Origin: Raoultibacter timonensis
Lineage (GTDB): Bacteria > Actinomycetota > Coriobacteriia > Coriobacteriales > Eggerthellaceae
Direction of reading: 5' to 3'
NCBI RefSeq assembly: GCF_900240215.1
Contig: NZ_LT964679.1
Coordinates: forward strand, 933,728-976,531
Length of the DNA stretch: 42,804 nucleotides
Made by a program: the position numbers and the translations under genes. This document shows positions 23,710-32,009 of this stretch, piece after piece; the first letter of the stretch is position 1; each line of letters starts with the position of its first letter. The notes beneath the pieces are model-generated. The model saw only the letters and a list, made by a program, of their open reading frames with translations, did no database searches and was not told where the DNA came from.

Positions 23710-24159
23710 CTACGCCTCTTTCTCTTCAAGCGGTTCCATGACCTCGAGGTACCGCTCGTAGAGCTTCGGTGCTACCTTCTTGATGCTCTGCGGGCGAAAC
23801 GTCTTGGCATCGACGACGCAGTGGGTGGTCGTGGCGGTGCAACACGGCTTGTCGGTGCCGATTTCTTGGCCCTGTTTGTACACTTCGTAGGCGTATACGG
23901 TCCTCGTCGGCCGCGATTCGATAACGCGCGTTTGAACGATGGCGGTATCGCCGTAGGTAAGCGGAGCGCCGTACGATATATCGACGTTCACGACGGGCGA
24001 GAGAAAACCCGCCTCCTCGAGATCCGAGTACGGGCAGCCGATGGTCTTGAGGAAATCGGTCCGGGCGTCTTCGAAGTAGAGGAGGTAATTCGCATGGTAG
24101 ACGATGCCCATCATGTCGGTTTCTCCATAGCGTACGTGTATAGTGGTTCTAGCCTGCAT
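23710..24159 (-). CDS. Acyl-CoA thioesterase, YbgC/4-hydroxybenzoyl-CoA type
   Basis: A 149-residue hotdog-fold thioesterase. The signature RYGETDMMGIVYHANYL (10-26) contains the catalytic Asp15 and the conserved H22 and N24. It hydrolyses an acyl-CoA or aroyl-CoA; the aryl-CoA chemistry encoded elsewhere in this window (IorAB, PaaK) makes an aromatic CoA ester conceivable, but that is speculation. The ATG at 24159 has AGGAGA about 9 bp upstream. It is first in an operon with the LMW phosphatase and divergent from the Mbeg1-type gene, 35 bp apart. Confidence 0.9.
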   Translation of the reverse strand: MQARTTIHVRYGETDMMGIVYHANYLLYFEDARTDFLKTIGCPYSDLEEAGFLSPVVNVDISYGAPLTYGDTAIVQTRVIESRPTRTVYAYEVYKQGQEIGTDKPCCTATTTHCVVDAKTFRPQSIKKVAPKLYERYLEVMEPLEEKEA

Positions 24160-24182
24160 ATGCTTGTTCTCTCCTGATTGGA

Positions 24183-24197
24183 TACAATGGTCGTATG
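24183..24197 (+). promoter_or_regulatory. -10 element 6 bp before the start codon: probable leaderless transcript
   Basis: TACAAT (24183-24188) lies only 6 bp before ATG 24195, and no Shine-Dalgarno precedes that ATG. Transcription starting about 7 bp after the -10 would begin at the start codon itself. Confidence 0.4.
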
Positions 24198-25367
24198 GGT
24201 AATATCGTAACGTATATGCAAGAAGAGCAGCGCACTTTCTCGGAATTACCGTTTCACGCGGTCGATAGCCTTATTTGCTCGGTTATCTGCTACTTCGACT
24301 TCGATCGCTCCCCCGTAGCCGTTCGCGTGGGCGGCGAGGAGACGCTGCTCCACGACATCGTCGCCTTGAGCGATTGGGACGCGCTTTGCGCCGGCAGCTG
24401 GCTCGAGGATTCCAAGGAAACGGGGGCTTTCATGCAGGCTCTCATGGCGAGCAGACGATACCGGGCCATGTCCGTTGCGTTCTACGCGAACGAATTCTCC
24501 AATGCGGTCGAGAAGCAGTTCAGCGCCGTCACGCTGTTCCTCGGGCAGGGAGATGCCTATCTCGCCTACCGCGGCACCGACGGCAGCTTCGCAGGTTGGA
24601 AGGAGGATTTCAACCTGTGCTTCAGGCACGTGATCCCCTCTCAGAGATCGGCTGAGGCGTACCTGTCGGGAGTCGCCTCCGCGACGGGATCGCGGCCCCT
24701 CATCATCGGCGGCCATTCGAAGGGCGGAAACCTTGCCGAATACGCATCGCTCGTATGCCCCGAAGGCGTCTTTGAGCGCATCGTCGCCGTTTACAATCAT
24801 GACGGGCCGTCGTTTCTCGAAGATCCTTCTCCCCGCATCGAGGATCCGACGTTCGCCGCCAAGCTTCATAAGACCGTTCCCGAATCGTCGGCATTCGGGA
24901 TGATCCTCGAACGGAGGAGCGGCTACCGCGTCGTGCGGTCATCGGCGCTTTCCGTCTTTCAGCACAATCCGTTCAGCTGGGAGGTCGAGGGTACGGGGTT
25001 CGCCTGCCAAGATGCGCTCAACAAAAGCGCCGTGTTCTTCGACGCTGCGCTCGACGAATGGCTGAGGAGCAAGACCGCCGACGAACGAGAGCGATTCATC
25101 GACACCATCTACGACCTGTTCGTATCGACGGATGCCGGTAGTTGGGCGGAATTCCAGAGCCAGCTTTTAGCCAACACGAAGAAACTCGTCGGAAGAGGCG
25201 GCCGGCTCGACCCCGAGACGCGCGCGTTCATCCTCTCGACCATCGCTTCGCTCGGCGGCATCCTCAAACGCGAAACGCTCAAGAGATTTCACCCCTCGCC
25301 GCGAACTTGGCTTCCTTTTAGAAAAGAGCGGTACAATACCTCTTCGAGTAATCGACGCGAGAACTAG
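24195..25367 (+). CDS. Mbeg1-like (DUF2974) alpha/beta hydrolase
   Basis: A 390-residue lipase-fold protein. The nucleophile elbow GGHSKGGNLA has Ser175, preceded by AYRGTDGSFAGWKEDFN, which together are diagnostic of the Mbeg1/DUF2974 family. It has no signal peptide, so it is probably cytoplasmic. The catalysed reaction is not established; lipase or esterase activity is assumed from the fold. It is followed after 14 bp by the MenA-like gene and probably shares its transcript. Confidence 0.87.
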   Translation: MGNIVTYMQEEQRTFSELPFHAVDSLICSVICYFDFDRSPVAVRVGGEETLLHDIVALSDWDALCAGSWLEDSKETGAFMQALMASRRYRAMSVAFYANEFSNAVEKQFSAVTLFLGQGDAYLAYRGTDGSFAGWKEDFNLCFRHVIPSQRSAEAYLSGVASATGSRPLIIGGHSKGGNLAEYASLVCPEGVFERIVAVYNHDGPSFLEDPSPRIEDPTFAAKLHKTVPESSAFGMILERRSGYRVVRSSALSVFQHNPFSWEVEGTGFACQDALNKSAVFFDAALDEWLRSKTADERERFIDTIYDLFVSTDAGSWAEFQSQLLANTKKLVGRGGRLDPETRAFILSTIASLGGILKRETLKRFHPSPRTWLPFRKERYNTSSSNRREN

Positions 25368-25381
25368 ACGAGGCGGAATAA

Positions 25382-26353
25382 TTGGTGGAACAAGTCGCTC
25401 AAACCCCAGAAAACGGCGCTGACGACGCAGCGTACGCAAAGCTCACGGCAATCATGGCCATGCAGCTCGCCGCTCCCCATACGTGGCCTGCAGCCATCCT
25501 GCCCGTCCTGTTCGCTACGGCGCTCGCGGGCATCTGGCACGGAAGCCTTTCGGTGACCCTGGTCCTCTCGCTCCTCGTCATCTGCGTGCTCATGCAAGCT
25601 TCGGTCAACACGCTCAACGATTATTACGACTTCGTCAAGGGAGCCGACAATATCGAAAACCAGCTCGATCCGACCGATGCGGTGCTCGTCTACAACAACG
25701 TCAATCCGAAATCGGCGCTCAAGCTGGCCGTCGGGTTTCTCGCCGCCGCATTCGCCCTCGGCGTTTACGTCATCGTTGCCGCGGGATGGATTCCGCTTGC
25801 CATCGGGCTTGTCGGGGCGGGGATCATCGTGCTGTACTCGGCGGGCAAAAGCCCGCTATCCTACTTGCCGGTCGGCGAGTTCGTGAGCGGCATCACGATG
25901 GGCGGGCTCATTCCGCTCGCATGCTACCAAGCGCTCACCGGAAGCTTCTCTTGGACCGTGCTGCTCTTGTCCGTGCCGCTCGTATGCGGCATCGGGCTCA
26001 TCATGTTCACGAACAACACCTGCGACATCGAGAAGGATACCGCAGCCGATCGCAAGACGCTTTCCGTCCTGCTCGGCCGCGAACGCGCGCGAGCCGCCTA
26101 TCACGGTACGATCGTCGTATGGATGGCGAGCATCGTCGTGTTCTCTGCCGTGTTCTTCCCTGCCGGCCTTATCGTGGCGCCGTTCATGCTGATCGCCCTC
26201 TATCCTGCCGCGAGCGCCCTCTGGAAAAACCCGCTTACGCCCGCAACGCGTCTTCAGGCGATGCCGCAGTGCTTGAACCTCAACATCGCCCTCGGGGCCT
26301 TCTATGCTGCAGCCATCCTCATGGGCGGCGTCGTGCAGCTTTGCGCGTTCTAG
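25382..26353 (+). CDS. UbiA-family prenyltransferase, MenA-like (menaquinone synthesis)
   Basis: A 323-residue polytopic enzyme with the two Asp-rich prenyl-diphosphate motifs: N79-D-Y-Y-D83 (NDYYDFVKGAD) and N212-x2-D215-x3-D219 (NNTCDIEKDTAADRKTL). The second matches MenA, which prenylates 1,4-dihydroxy-2-naphthoate, better than UbiA or heme O synthase. Menaquinone would serve the respiratory reductases here. No other men gene is adjacent. The start is TTG 25382 or GTG 25385; AGGCGG lies 5 or 8 bp upstream respectively. The stop codon shares CTAG with that of the convergent gluQ gene. Confidence 0.85.
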   Translation: MVEQVAQTPENGADDAAYAKLTAIMAMQLAAPHTWPAAILPVLFATALAGIWHGSLSVTLVLSLLVICVLMQASVNTLNDYYDFVKGADNIENQLDPTDAVLVYNNVNPKSALKLAVGFLAAAFALGVYVIVAAGWIPLAIGLVGAGIIVLYSAGKSPLSYLPVGEFVSGITMGGLIPLACYQALTGSFSWTVLLLSVPLVCGIGLIMFTNNTCDIEKDTAADRKTLSVLLGRERARAAYHGTIVVWMASIVVFSAVFFPAGLIVAPFMLIALYPAASALWKNPLTPATRLQAMPQCLNLNIALGAFYAAAILMGGVVQLCAF

Positions 26354-27333
26354 CGCCACTGAATCTGTATCGTGCCCCGAAGCGCCTCCAAAGAGAATCG
26401 CTGCAAGAGCTCGTCGAGTGCGATAGCGTCGCAGGTGTCTGCGATCCCCGTGATGCCCGCCAGGTGTCCGATCAGCGCTTCGGGCGTTTTGAAGCGGGCG
26501 CGTAGCGCTTCCATATCGGCGTCGCGATCGCGTTTCGAGAGGCGGCGGTTCGGCTCCCCTGCGATAAGCGGGATATGGGCGTAGGCGGGGTGCTCGAAAC
26601 CGAAGAGGTCTTGCAGGTAGAGCTGCTGGGGCGTCGAGCACAGAAGATCGCAGCCGCGTACGACCGTGGTCACGCCCTGGTCGGCATCGTCGAGCACGAC
26701 GGCGAGTTGGTAGGCGAACGCCCCGTCCGAGCGCCGCACGAGAAAGTCTCCGCATTCATCGGCAAGGTTCTGCCGGTACGTTCCCTGGATCGCATCGTTC
26801 AGCCCGTAAACCTCGGCGGGCACGGTAAGGCGCATGGCGGGATCGCGCGTCTTCGCTCGCGCGATGCGCTCGTCGGCCGTCAGAGAGCGGCACGTGCCCG
26901 GATAGACGGCCTTCTCCCCGCGGTGCGGGGCGGATGCTGCATGGAGGTCGGCCCTCGTGCAGAAGCACGGGTACAGAAGCCCCCGCGATTCGAGATCGCG
27001 GTAGGCTTCCTCGTAGGCGTTCTTCCGATCGCTCTGGTAGTAGGGACCCCGGTCCCAATCGAGCCCCAGATACTCGAAATCCCTCATGATGGCGCTGGCG
27101 AATGCGGACTTCGAACGCTGCTCGTCGAGATCCTCGATGCGCAGCACGATCGAGCCCCCGTCGCGCTTGGCGATGAGCCACGCCATGAGCGCCGCGAACA
27201 CGTTGCCGGCATGCATGCGCCCGGTGGGGCTCGGCGCAAAACGGCCAACCGGCGCTTTTGCGCCCGTGCGGCAATCCGTTCCCGCTCCCCCTCGCAGGAG
27301 ATGAGCCTGTCCCCCGAGATCGTGCGCGACCAT
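26350..27333 (-). CDS. gluQ: Glutamyl-queuosine tRNA(Asp) synthetase
   Basis: A 327-residue protein resembling the catalytic half of glutamyl-tRNA synthetase without an anticodon-binding domain. The HIGH-type motif APSPTGRMHAGN is at residues 33-44, and KMSKS is represented by RRLSKRD. A zinc site is visible as CFC followed by YPGTC. GluQ attaches glutamate to queuosine in tRNA(Asp). The only ATG (27333) gives about 28 residues before the conserved core and lies 4 bp after the paaK stop, so translation may be coupled. It is last in the long minus-strand run. Confidence 0.9.
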   Translation of the reverse strand: MVAHDLGGQAHLLRGGAGTDCRTGAKAPVGRFAPSPTGRMHAGNVFAALMAWLIAKRDGGSIVLRIEDLDEQRSKSAFASAIMRDFEYLGLDWDRGPYYQSDRKNAYEEAYRDLESRGLLYPCFCTRADLHAASAPHRGEKAVYPGTCRSLTADERIARAKTRDPAMRLTVPAEVYGLNDAIQGTYRQNLADECGDFLVRRSDGAFAYQLAVVLDDADQGVTTVVRGCDLLCSTPQQLYLQDLFGFEHPAYAHIPLIAGEPNRRLSKRDRDADMEALRARFKTPEALIGHLAGITGIADTCDAIALDELLQRFSLEALRGTIQIQWR

Positions 27334-27337
27334 GGCC

Positions 27338-28663
27338 TTACAGCTTCGCCCGCCTGTCCTCGACGTGTTTGGTCTTCCCGAGGCTGCGCTCGATGCCGCC
27401 CGGTTCGACGAGCTTCACGTTCACGCCGACGAGCAGCACGGCTTTGAGCTTCTCCGCGATGCGCTTGGTAAAGGCGCTCATCTCCTCGAACGAATCGCTG
27501 AACGCCGAGGCCTTGAGCTCCACGTGCACGGTCATGCTGTCGAGGCCGCCGACGGTTTCGACGACGATGCGGTAGTGGGTCGTAACGCCCTCGATGCCCG
27601 CAAGCACGTCCTCCACCTGGCTCGGGAACACGTTGGTGCCGCGGATGATGAGCATATCGTCCGAACGTACCCGCACTTTCTGCATGCGGGCATGCGTCCG
27701 GCCGCATGCGCACGGCTCGGTTACGACGCGCGTGAGATCGTGCGTGCGGTAGCGAAGCACGGGTATCGCCTGCTTGTCGAGCGGCGTGAGCACGAGCTCG
27801 CCTTCGACGCCGTCGGGAACGGGATCGCCCGTCTCGGGGTCGACTACCTCCCAGAGGAAGTGGTCCTCGGCGATGTGCTGCATGTCGCGCGAAGCAAGGC
27901 ACTCTCCGGAAACGCCCGGTCCCATGACTTCGGTAAGGCCGTAGTTGTCGGTGCAGACGATGTGCATCCGCGATTCGATTTCCTGTTTGAGTTTCGGCGG
28001 GCACGGCTCGCCCCCGAACAGGCCGACGCGCAACGTGCTCGCCTCCCAGTCGAACCCGAGCTTCTCCCCCACCTCGCACATGTGCATGGCGTAGGACGGC
28101 GTTGCGATGAGCACCGTGGTGCCGTAGTCCTCTATCATGGCAAGGTGGCGTTCGGTGTTGCCCGAACCGGCGGGGATCATCATGCAACCGAGTTTCTGCA
28201 GGCCGTAATGAAGGCCGAACCCGCCGGTGAACATCCCGTACCCGAAGGCCATCTGCGCCCGATCCCCCGGAACGACGCCTGCCATCTGGGCGAGGCGCGC
28301 GATGCAATCGCTCCATACGTCCATGTCGTGCACGTTGTAGCCGACCACGATAGGTTTGCCCGTGGTTCCCGACGAAGAATGGAGCTCGATGACCTCGTCG
28401 AGCGGGACGGCGAACAGCCCGTAGGGAAACGTCTCGCGCAGAACCGACTTGTCGGTGAAGGGCAGAAGGCGCACGTCTTCGAGCGTCCTGATGTCGGCGG
28501 GCGCCACGCCGCGCTCGTCGAGCTTCTCGCGGTACCAGGCAACCCGATCGTAGGTCCAGGCAACCTGCTCTTTGAGCTTGGCGAGCTGAATCTCGCGGAT
28601 GCGCTCGCGCGGTGCCGTCTCGATCTCGCGATCGAAAACGGGCATGGTCGAGAAATCTAGCAT
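27338..28663 (-). CDS. paaK: Phenylacetate-CoA ligase family protein (first copy)
   Basis: A 441-residue AMP-forming arylacetate:CoA ligase. The phosphate-binding loop SSSGTTGKP is at 96-104; YGLTEVMGPG and the hinge-like RYRTHDLT follow, and the C-terminal AMP-binding domain begins near TNVFPSQVEDVL. It converts phenylacetate or indoleacetate to the CoA ester, or could run in reverse to make ATP from aryl-acetyl-CoA produced by IorAB. Its start overlaps the preceding ACT gene by 7 bp, and iorAB lies just upstream in the same operon, so a role in aromatic amino acid fermentation is likely. Confidence 0.93.
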   Translation of the reverse strand: MLDFSTMPVFDREIETAPRERIREIQLAKLKEQVAWTYDRVAWYREKLDERGVAPADIRTLEDVRLLPFTDKSVLRETFPYGLFAVPLDEVIELHSSSGTTGKPIVVGYNVHDMDVWSDCIARLAQMAGVVPGDRAQMAFGYGMFTGGFGLHYGLQKLGCMMIPAGSGNTERHLAMIEDYGTTVLIATPSYAMHMCEVGEKLGFDWEASTLRVGLFGGEPCPPKLKQEIESRMHIVCTDNYGLTEVMGPGVSGECLASRDMQHIAEDHFLWEVVDPETGDPVPDGVEGELVLTPLDKQAIPVLRYRTHDLTRVVTEPCACGRTHARMQKVRVRSDDMLIIRGTNVFPSQVEDVLAGIEGVTTHYRIVVETVGGLDSMTVHVELKASAFSDSFEEMSAFTKRIAEKLKAVLLVGVNVKLVEPGGIERSLGKTKHVEDRRAKL

Positions 28664-29094
28664 GGACCAACACCCCCGACGGGCTTTCTCAGGTCGTCCT
28701 GCGTGATGAGCTCTATGGGCTGGTCAGCAAGCAGGCGCTCCGCCAAAGCGATATCCTTGACGCTCAGGGCGATGTAGGTCGATATGAGCGAGTAGCTGTA
28801 GATGACGTTGATTTCGCAGTCGGCCATGACGCCGATGAGCCGGGCGAGTTCGCCCGGCCTGTCAGTGAGCTTTGCACAGAGCACTTTCGATTTCGTGGCA
28901 GCCGCGCCCGCCGCCTCGAGCGCGGCAAGCGCCCGATCGGGGTCGTCGACGATGAATCGCACGATGCCGTAATCTCCTGTGTCGGATGCGCTGTAGCCGC
29001 GCACGCTGATGCATTCCTTCTCGAACATCTCGAGTACGCGCTTGAGATGTCCGGGCTGGCTTTCGAGGAAGACGCTGATCTGCGATACGCTCAT
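28657..29094 (-). CDS. Tandem ACT-domain protein (first copy)
   Basis: A 145-residue protein made of two ACT domains (about 3-70 and 74-140; MSVSQISVFLESQPGHLKRV and KLTDRPGELARLIGVM mark the starts). ACT domains bind amino acids or similar small ligands and control enzymes. The start codon overlaps the iorB stop as ATGA and the end overlaps the paaK start by 7 bp, so its expression is tightly tied to both. It probably senses an aromatic amino acid or arylacetate and modulates the ligase or oxidoreductase; this is inference. Confidence 0.9.
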   Translation of the reverse strand: MSVSQISVFLESQPGHLKRVLEMFEKECISVRGYSASDTGDYGIVRFIVDDPDRALAALEAAGAAATKSKVLCAKLTDRPGELARLIGVMADCEINVIYSYSLISTYIALSVKDIALAERLLADQPIELITQDDLRKPVGGVGPC

Positions 29095-29690
29095 GCCTTC
29101 ACTCCTTGCGCGGCCTCGGCCCCCGCACGAAACGCTGCCAGGTTGGCATCGATCGTGTGCGCGGGCACGCGCTTGGCGATCTGGTCTTTCCAGAGCGCCA
29201 GATCGAAATCCATGCCCGAAGCCAAAGCGCCGAGCAGTACGACGTTCGTCGATTTGGCGTTGCCGGCCGTCTTTGCGATCGCGCCGGCGGGGACGAGCAC
29301 GGCACCGAGCTCGCAAAGCCTCTCGCGCGCACGCTCGGGCATGGATGCCGATCCCGTGAGCACGGGAAGCGGCTTGATCGATTCGTCGTTGACGAGGAGC
29401 ATGCCGCCCTGTTTGAGATAGGGGGCGTTGCGCAGCGCCTCGGTCGTTTCGAACGCGATGATGTAATCGGCGCTTCCGGGATCGGTCACCATAGAGGAAA
29501 CGTCGTCTCCGAACCGCACGATCGTCGTTACGGCGCCACCGCGCTGCGACATGCCGTGGATTTCGGACAACTTGACCGTGCATCCCGCGGCGATCGCGGT
29601 CTTCGCCAAAAGATCGGCGGCGAGGATCGTTCCCTGCCCGCCGACGCCGCACAGAAGCACGGTGGTGGTGTTCGTTGCGTTAACGGGCAT
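29091..29690 (-). CDS. iorB: Indolepyruvate:ferredoxin oxidoreductase, beta subunit
   Basis: A 199-residue gamma-type 2-oxoacid:acceptor oxidoreductase domain, starting VLLCGVGGQGTILAADLLAK (11-30), with the SEIHGMSQRGGAV motif that follows in this family. With IorA it decarboxylates indolepyruvate and other aryl-pyruvates to aryl-acetyl-CoA while reducing ferredoxin. The start ATG (29690) lies inside the end of iorA (11-bp overlap), showing coupled translation and fixed stoichiometry. The longer open frame upstream lies within iorA and is not used. Confidence 0.95.
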   Translation of the reverse strand: MPVNATNTTTVLLCGVGGQGTILAADLLAKTAIAAGCTVKLSEIHGMSQRGGAVTTIVRFGDDVSSMVTDPGSADYIIAFETTEALRNAPYLKQGGMLLVNDESIKPLPVLTGSASMPERARERLCELGAVLVPAGAIAKTAGNAKSTNVVLLGALASGMDFDLALWKDQIAKRVPAHTIDANLAAFRAGAEAAQGVKA

Positions 29691-31443
29691 CGGCGCCCCC
29701 TTTCGTCCGATCGGCCGTGGGTACGATGGCCGAAAACCCGCAGTACTGGGCGCACTGGCCGCATCCGATGCACATGACATCGTCGATTGCGGCCATCCCC
29801 GTGTCGGGGTCTTTCGCGATGGCGGGGCATCCGAGCGTCGGGCAGACGCCGCATGCGCGGCAGTCCTGCGTGACGGTGAACGCCGGTTTGCGGGTTCGGT
29901 CGATGAGCACGCACGGTGCTCTGAACACGATGACCGAGAGGTTCTCGGAATCGGTTGCCCTCTTGAGCGTCGAGCGAACCGCCGTCATATCGTGCGGATC
30001 GACCGTCGATACGTCTTCGATGCCGAGTGCGGCGAGGATGCCCTCGAGATCGAGCTCCCGTGTCGGACGCTTTTGCAGCGTAATGCCGTTGAAGGGGTTT
30101 CCCTGCTGGCCCGTCATGGCGGTCGTACGGTTGTCGAGGATGCAGACCGTTCCCGCGCCCTGGTTGTACACCGTGTTGAGCAGCGAACTCAACCCGGAAT
30201 GGCCGAACGTCGAATCGCCGATGACGGCGACGACCGGGCGATGCTTGGTCTCGGCAAGCGCCAGCTCGAACCCGTGCGCCATCGAAATCGATGCACCCAT
30301 ATCGACGCAGGTGTCCATGGCCGAAAGCGGGGGCAGCGCCCCGAGCGTGTAGCAGCCGATGTCGCCCGTCACGATCGCGCGCAGGCGCGAAAGCTCTTTG
30401 AACACGAGTCGGTGGGGGCAGCCCGCGCACAGCGCCGGCGGCCTGCCGGGCACATCGCCCTGCGTGGGAATATGTTCGGCCTCCTGCATGCCGAACGCAA
30501 GGCGGATCATGCTCGGCGTGAGCTCGCCGTCGGGCGGAAGCTCTTTGCCGGGAGCGGCCGAGAGCTCGATGCCAAGGGATCTGATCTGGTTCGAAAGGTA
30601 GTCGGATGCTTCCTCCACCACATAGAGGCGATCGACCGATTCTGCAAAAGCTTCGAGGGCGCGTGCGGGAAGCGGCCAGGTCACGCCGAGTTTGAACACG
30701 CTCGCCTCAGGCAATGCCTCGGCTACGTGCTGGTAGGTCGCGCCCGCGCATACGATGCCGATCTCCGCGCCCTTGCGCTCCACGACGTTGTACGGGCATT
30801 TCTCGACCCACTCCCTGAGTTCAGCCGTACGCGCGTCCTGCACCTTGCGGCGCGGTTTCGCAAACGCGGGCATCATGACCCACTTGGCCGCATCTTTTTC
30901 GTAGGGCTTCAAATCGTGCTCGAGTCGGGGGCCGATCTCGACCGGCGTCTTGGTGTGCGAAATGCGCACCGTCGATCGGATAAGGAACGGCACGTCGAAG
31001 CGCTCTGACAAATCGTACGCTTCGCGCGTGAACGCAAGCGCTTCGGCCGAATCGGAAGGTTCGAGCATCGGCATGCGCGCCGCAAGCGCATAGAAACGGG
31101 AATCCTGCTCGTTTTGCGACGAGTGCATGCCCGGGTCGTCGGCAGCAAGAATGACGAGTCCCCCGCCGACGCCCGTGTAGGCGGCGGTGAACAGCGGATC
31201 GGCGGCGACGTTCACGCCGACGTGCTTCATGGTCGCCAGTACGCGTGCACCTGCGGCAGAGGCGCCGATGCCGACCTCGAGCGCCACTTTTTCGTTCGGG
31301 CACCATTCGGCGTACACGCCTTCCTTCTCGGCGAAGGATTCCATGGTTTCGGTTGAGGGCGTACCGGGATATGCGACGCCGATGCGGACGCCCGCCTCCC
31401 ACGCCCCTTGGGCTATCGCCTCGTTGCCGGAGAGCAATTCCAT
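29680..31443 (-). CDS. iorA: Indolepyruvate:ferredoxin oxidoreductase, alpha subunit
   Basis: A 587-residue enzyme. The pyrimidine-binding domain is N-terminal (MELLSGNEAIAQGAWEAG, YPGTPSTE), and the TPP/Mg2+ site is in GDIGCYTLGALPPL and GDSTFGHSG. A C-terminal ferredoxin domain carries two [4Fe-4S] motifs, C528-x2-C-x2-C-x4-C and C558-x2-C-x2-C-x3-C. Length and layout are standard for IorA. It catalyses oxidative decarboxylation of aryl-pyruvates, delivering electrons to ferredoxin, plausibly the donor for the Ech hydrogenase encoded upstream. It lies 70 bp after the FHA gene. Confidence 0.95.
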   Translation of the reverse strand: MELLSGNEAIAQGAWEAGVRIGVAYPGTPSTETMESFAEKEGVYAEWCPNEKVALEVGIGASAAGARVLATMKHVGVNVAADPLFTAAYTGVGGGLVILAADDPGMHSSQNEQDSRFYALAARMPMLEPSDSAEALAFTREAYDLSERFDVPFLIRSTVRISHTKTPVEIGPRLEHDLKPYEKDAAKWVMMPAFAKPRRKVQDARTAELREWVEKCPYNVVERKGAEIGIVCAGATYQHVAEALPEASVFKLGVTWPLPARALEAFAESVDRLYVVEEASDYLSNQIRSLGIELSAAPGKELPPDGELTPSMIRLAFGMQEAEHIPTQGDVPGRPPALCAGCPHRLVFKELSRLRAIVTGDIGCYTLGALPPLSAMDTCVDMGASISMAHGFELALAETKHRPVVAVIGDSTFGHSGLSSLLNTVYNQGAGTVCILDNRTTAMTGQQGNPFNGITLQKRPTRELDLEGILAALGIEDVSTVDPHDMTAVRSTLKRATDSENLSVIVFRAPCVLIDRTRKPAFTVTQDCRACGVCPTLGCPAIAKDPDTGMAAIDDVMCIGCGQCAQYCGFSAIVPTADRTKGGADAR

Positions 31444-31513
31444 CTGAGCAACCTTCCGTCTTTCGCCGCCTTCACTGCTGTCTTCGAGCGGCTCTCTCGT
31501 CTTTCGCTTTCAC

Positions 31514-31966
31514 TTACGCTTCGGGGCTCTCCTGGTACAGCAGGCAGAAGACTCCGATTTGGATAATGTCCCCATCGTGCAGAATCGCCGAATCGACGCT
31601 CTTGTTGTTGATCCAGACACCGTTGTACGAATTCGAATCGGAAATGAGGTACTTCCCGTTTTCGGGGGCGATCAGCGCATGCTCGCGCGATACCGTCATG
31701 TCGTTGAGGAAGATGTCGCAGCGGGGGCTTCTCCCCACGGAGAGCTCTTCTGCGCCGAGCTTGAACACCGTCTCGATCTGCGGGCCCCTCACTACGCGCA
31801 GGATCGCATTCGCGGGGGCTTCGGAAACCGCAGCCGCAACGTCTTCGCCGCGAAGATCCAGCGGCTTGAAGCTCTGCGTCGAACCCAACAGCTTAAAGCC
31901 GCAGTTGGGGCATGCAGCCGCGCCGTCGGGCAGCGGATTATTGCAAATCGGGCAATTCTCGCTCAT
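31514..31966 (-). CDS. Zinc-ribbon plus FHA domain protein
   Basis: A 150-residue protein with an N-terminal zinc ribbon (C5-x2-C8, C19-x2-C22) and a C-terminal FHA domain (VGRSPRCDIFLNDMTVSREH through SYNGVWINN) that binds phosphothreonine. FHA proteins of this type work in serine/threonine kinase signalling or cell-wall control in actinobacteria. No kinase gene is in the window. It lies between the carboxypeptidase gene (43 bp upstream) and iorA (70 bp downstream), on the same strand. Confidence 0.9.
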   Translation of the reverse strand: MSENCPICNNPLPDGAAACPNCGFKLLGSTQSFKPLDLRGEDVAAAVSEAPANAILRVVRGPQIETVFKLGAEELSVGRSPRCDIFLNDMTVSREHALIAPENGKYLISDSNSYNGVWINNKSVDSAILHDGDIIQIGVFCLLYQESPEA

Positions 31967-32009
31967 ACCTTTACCTCATTCGTATCGTTTCACGCGCAAG
32001 CCGCTCGGC

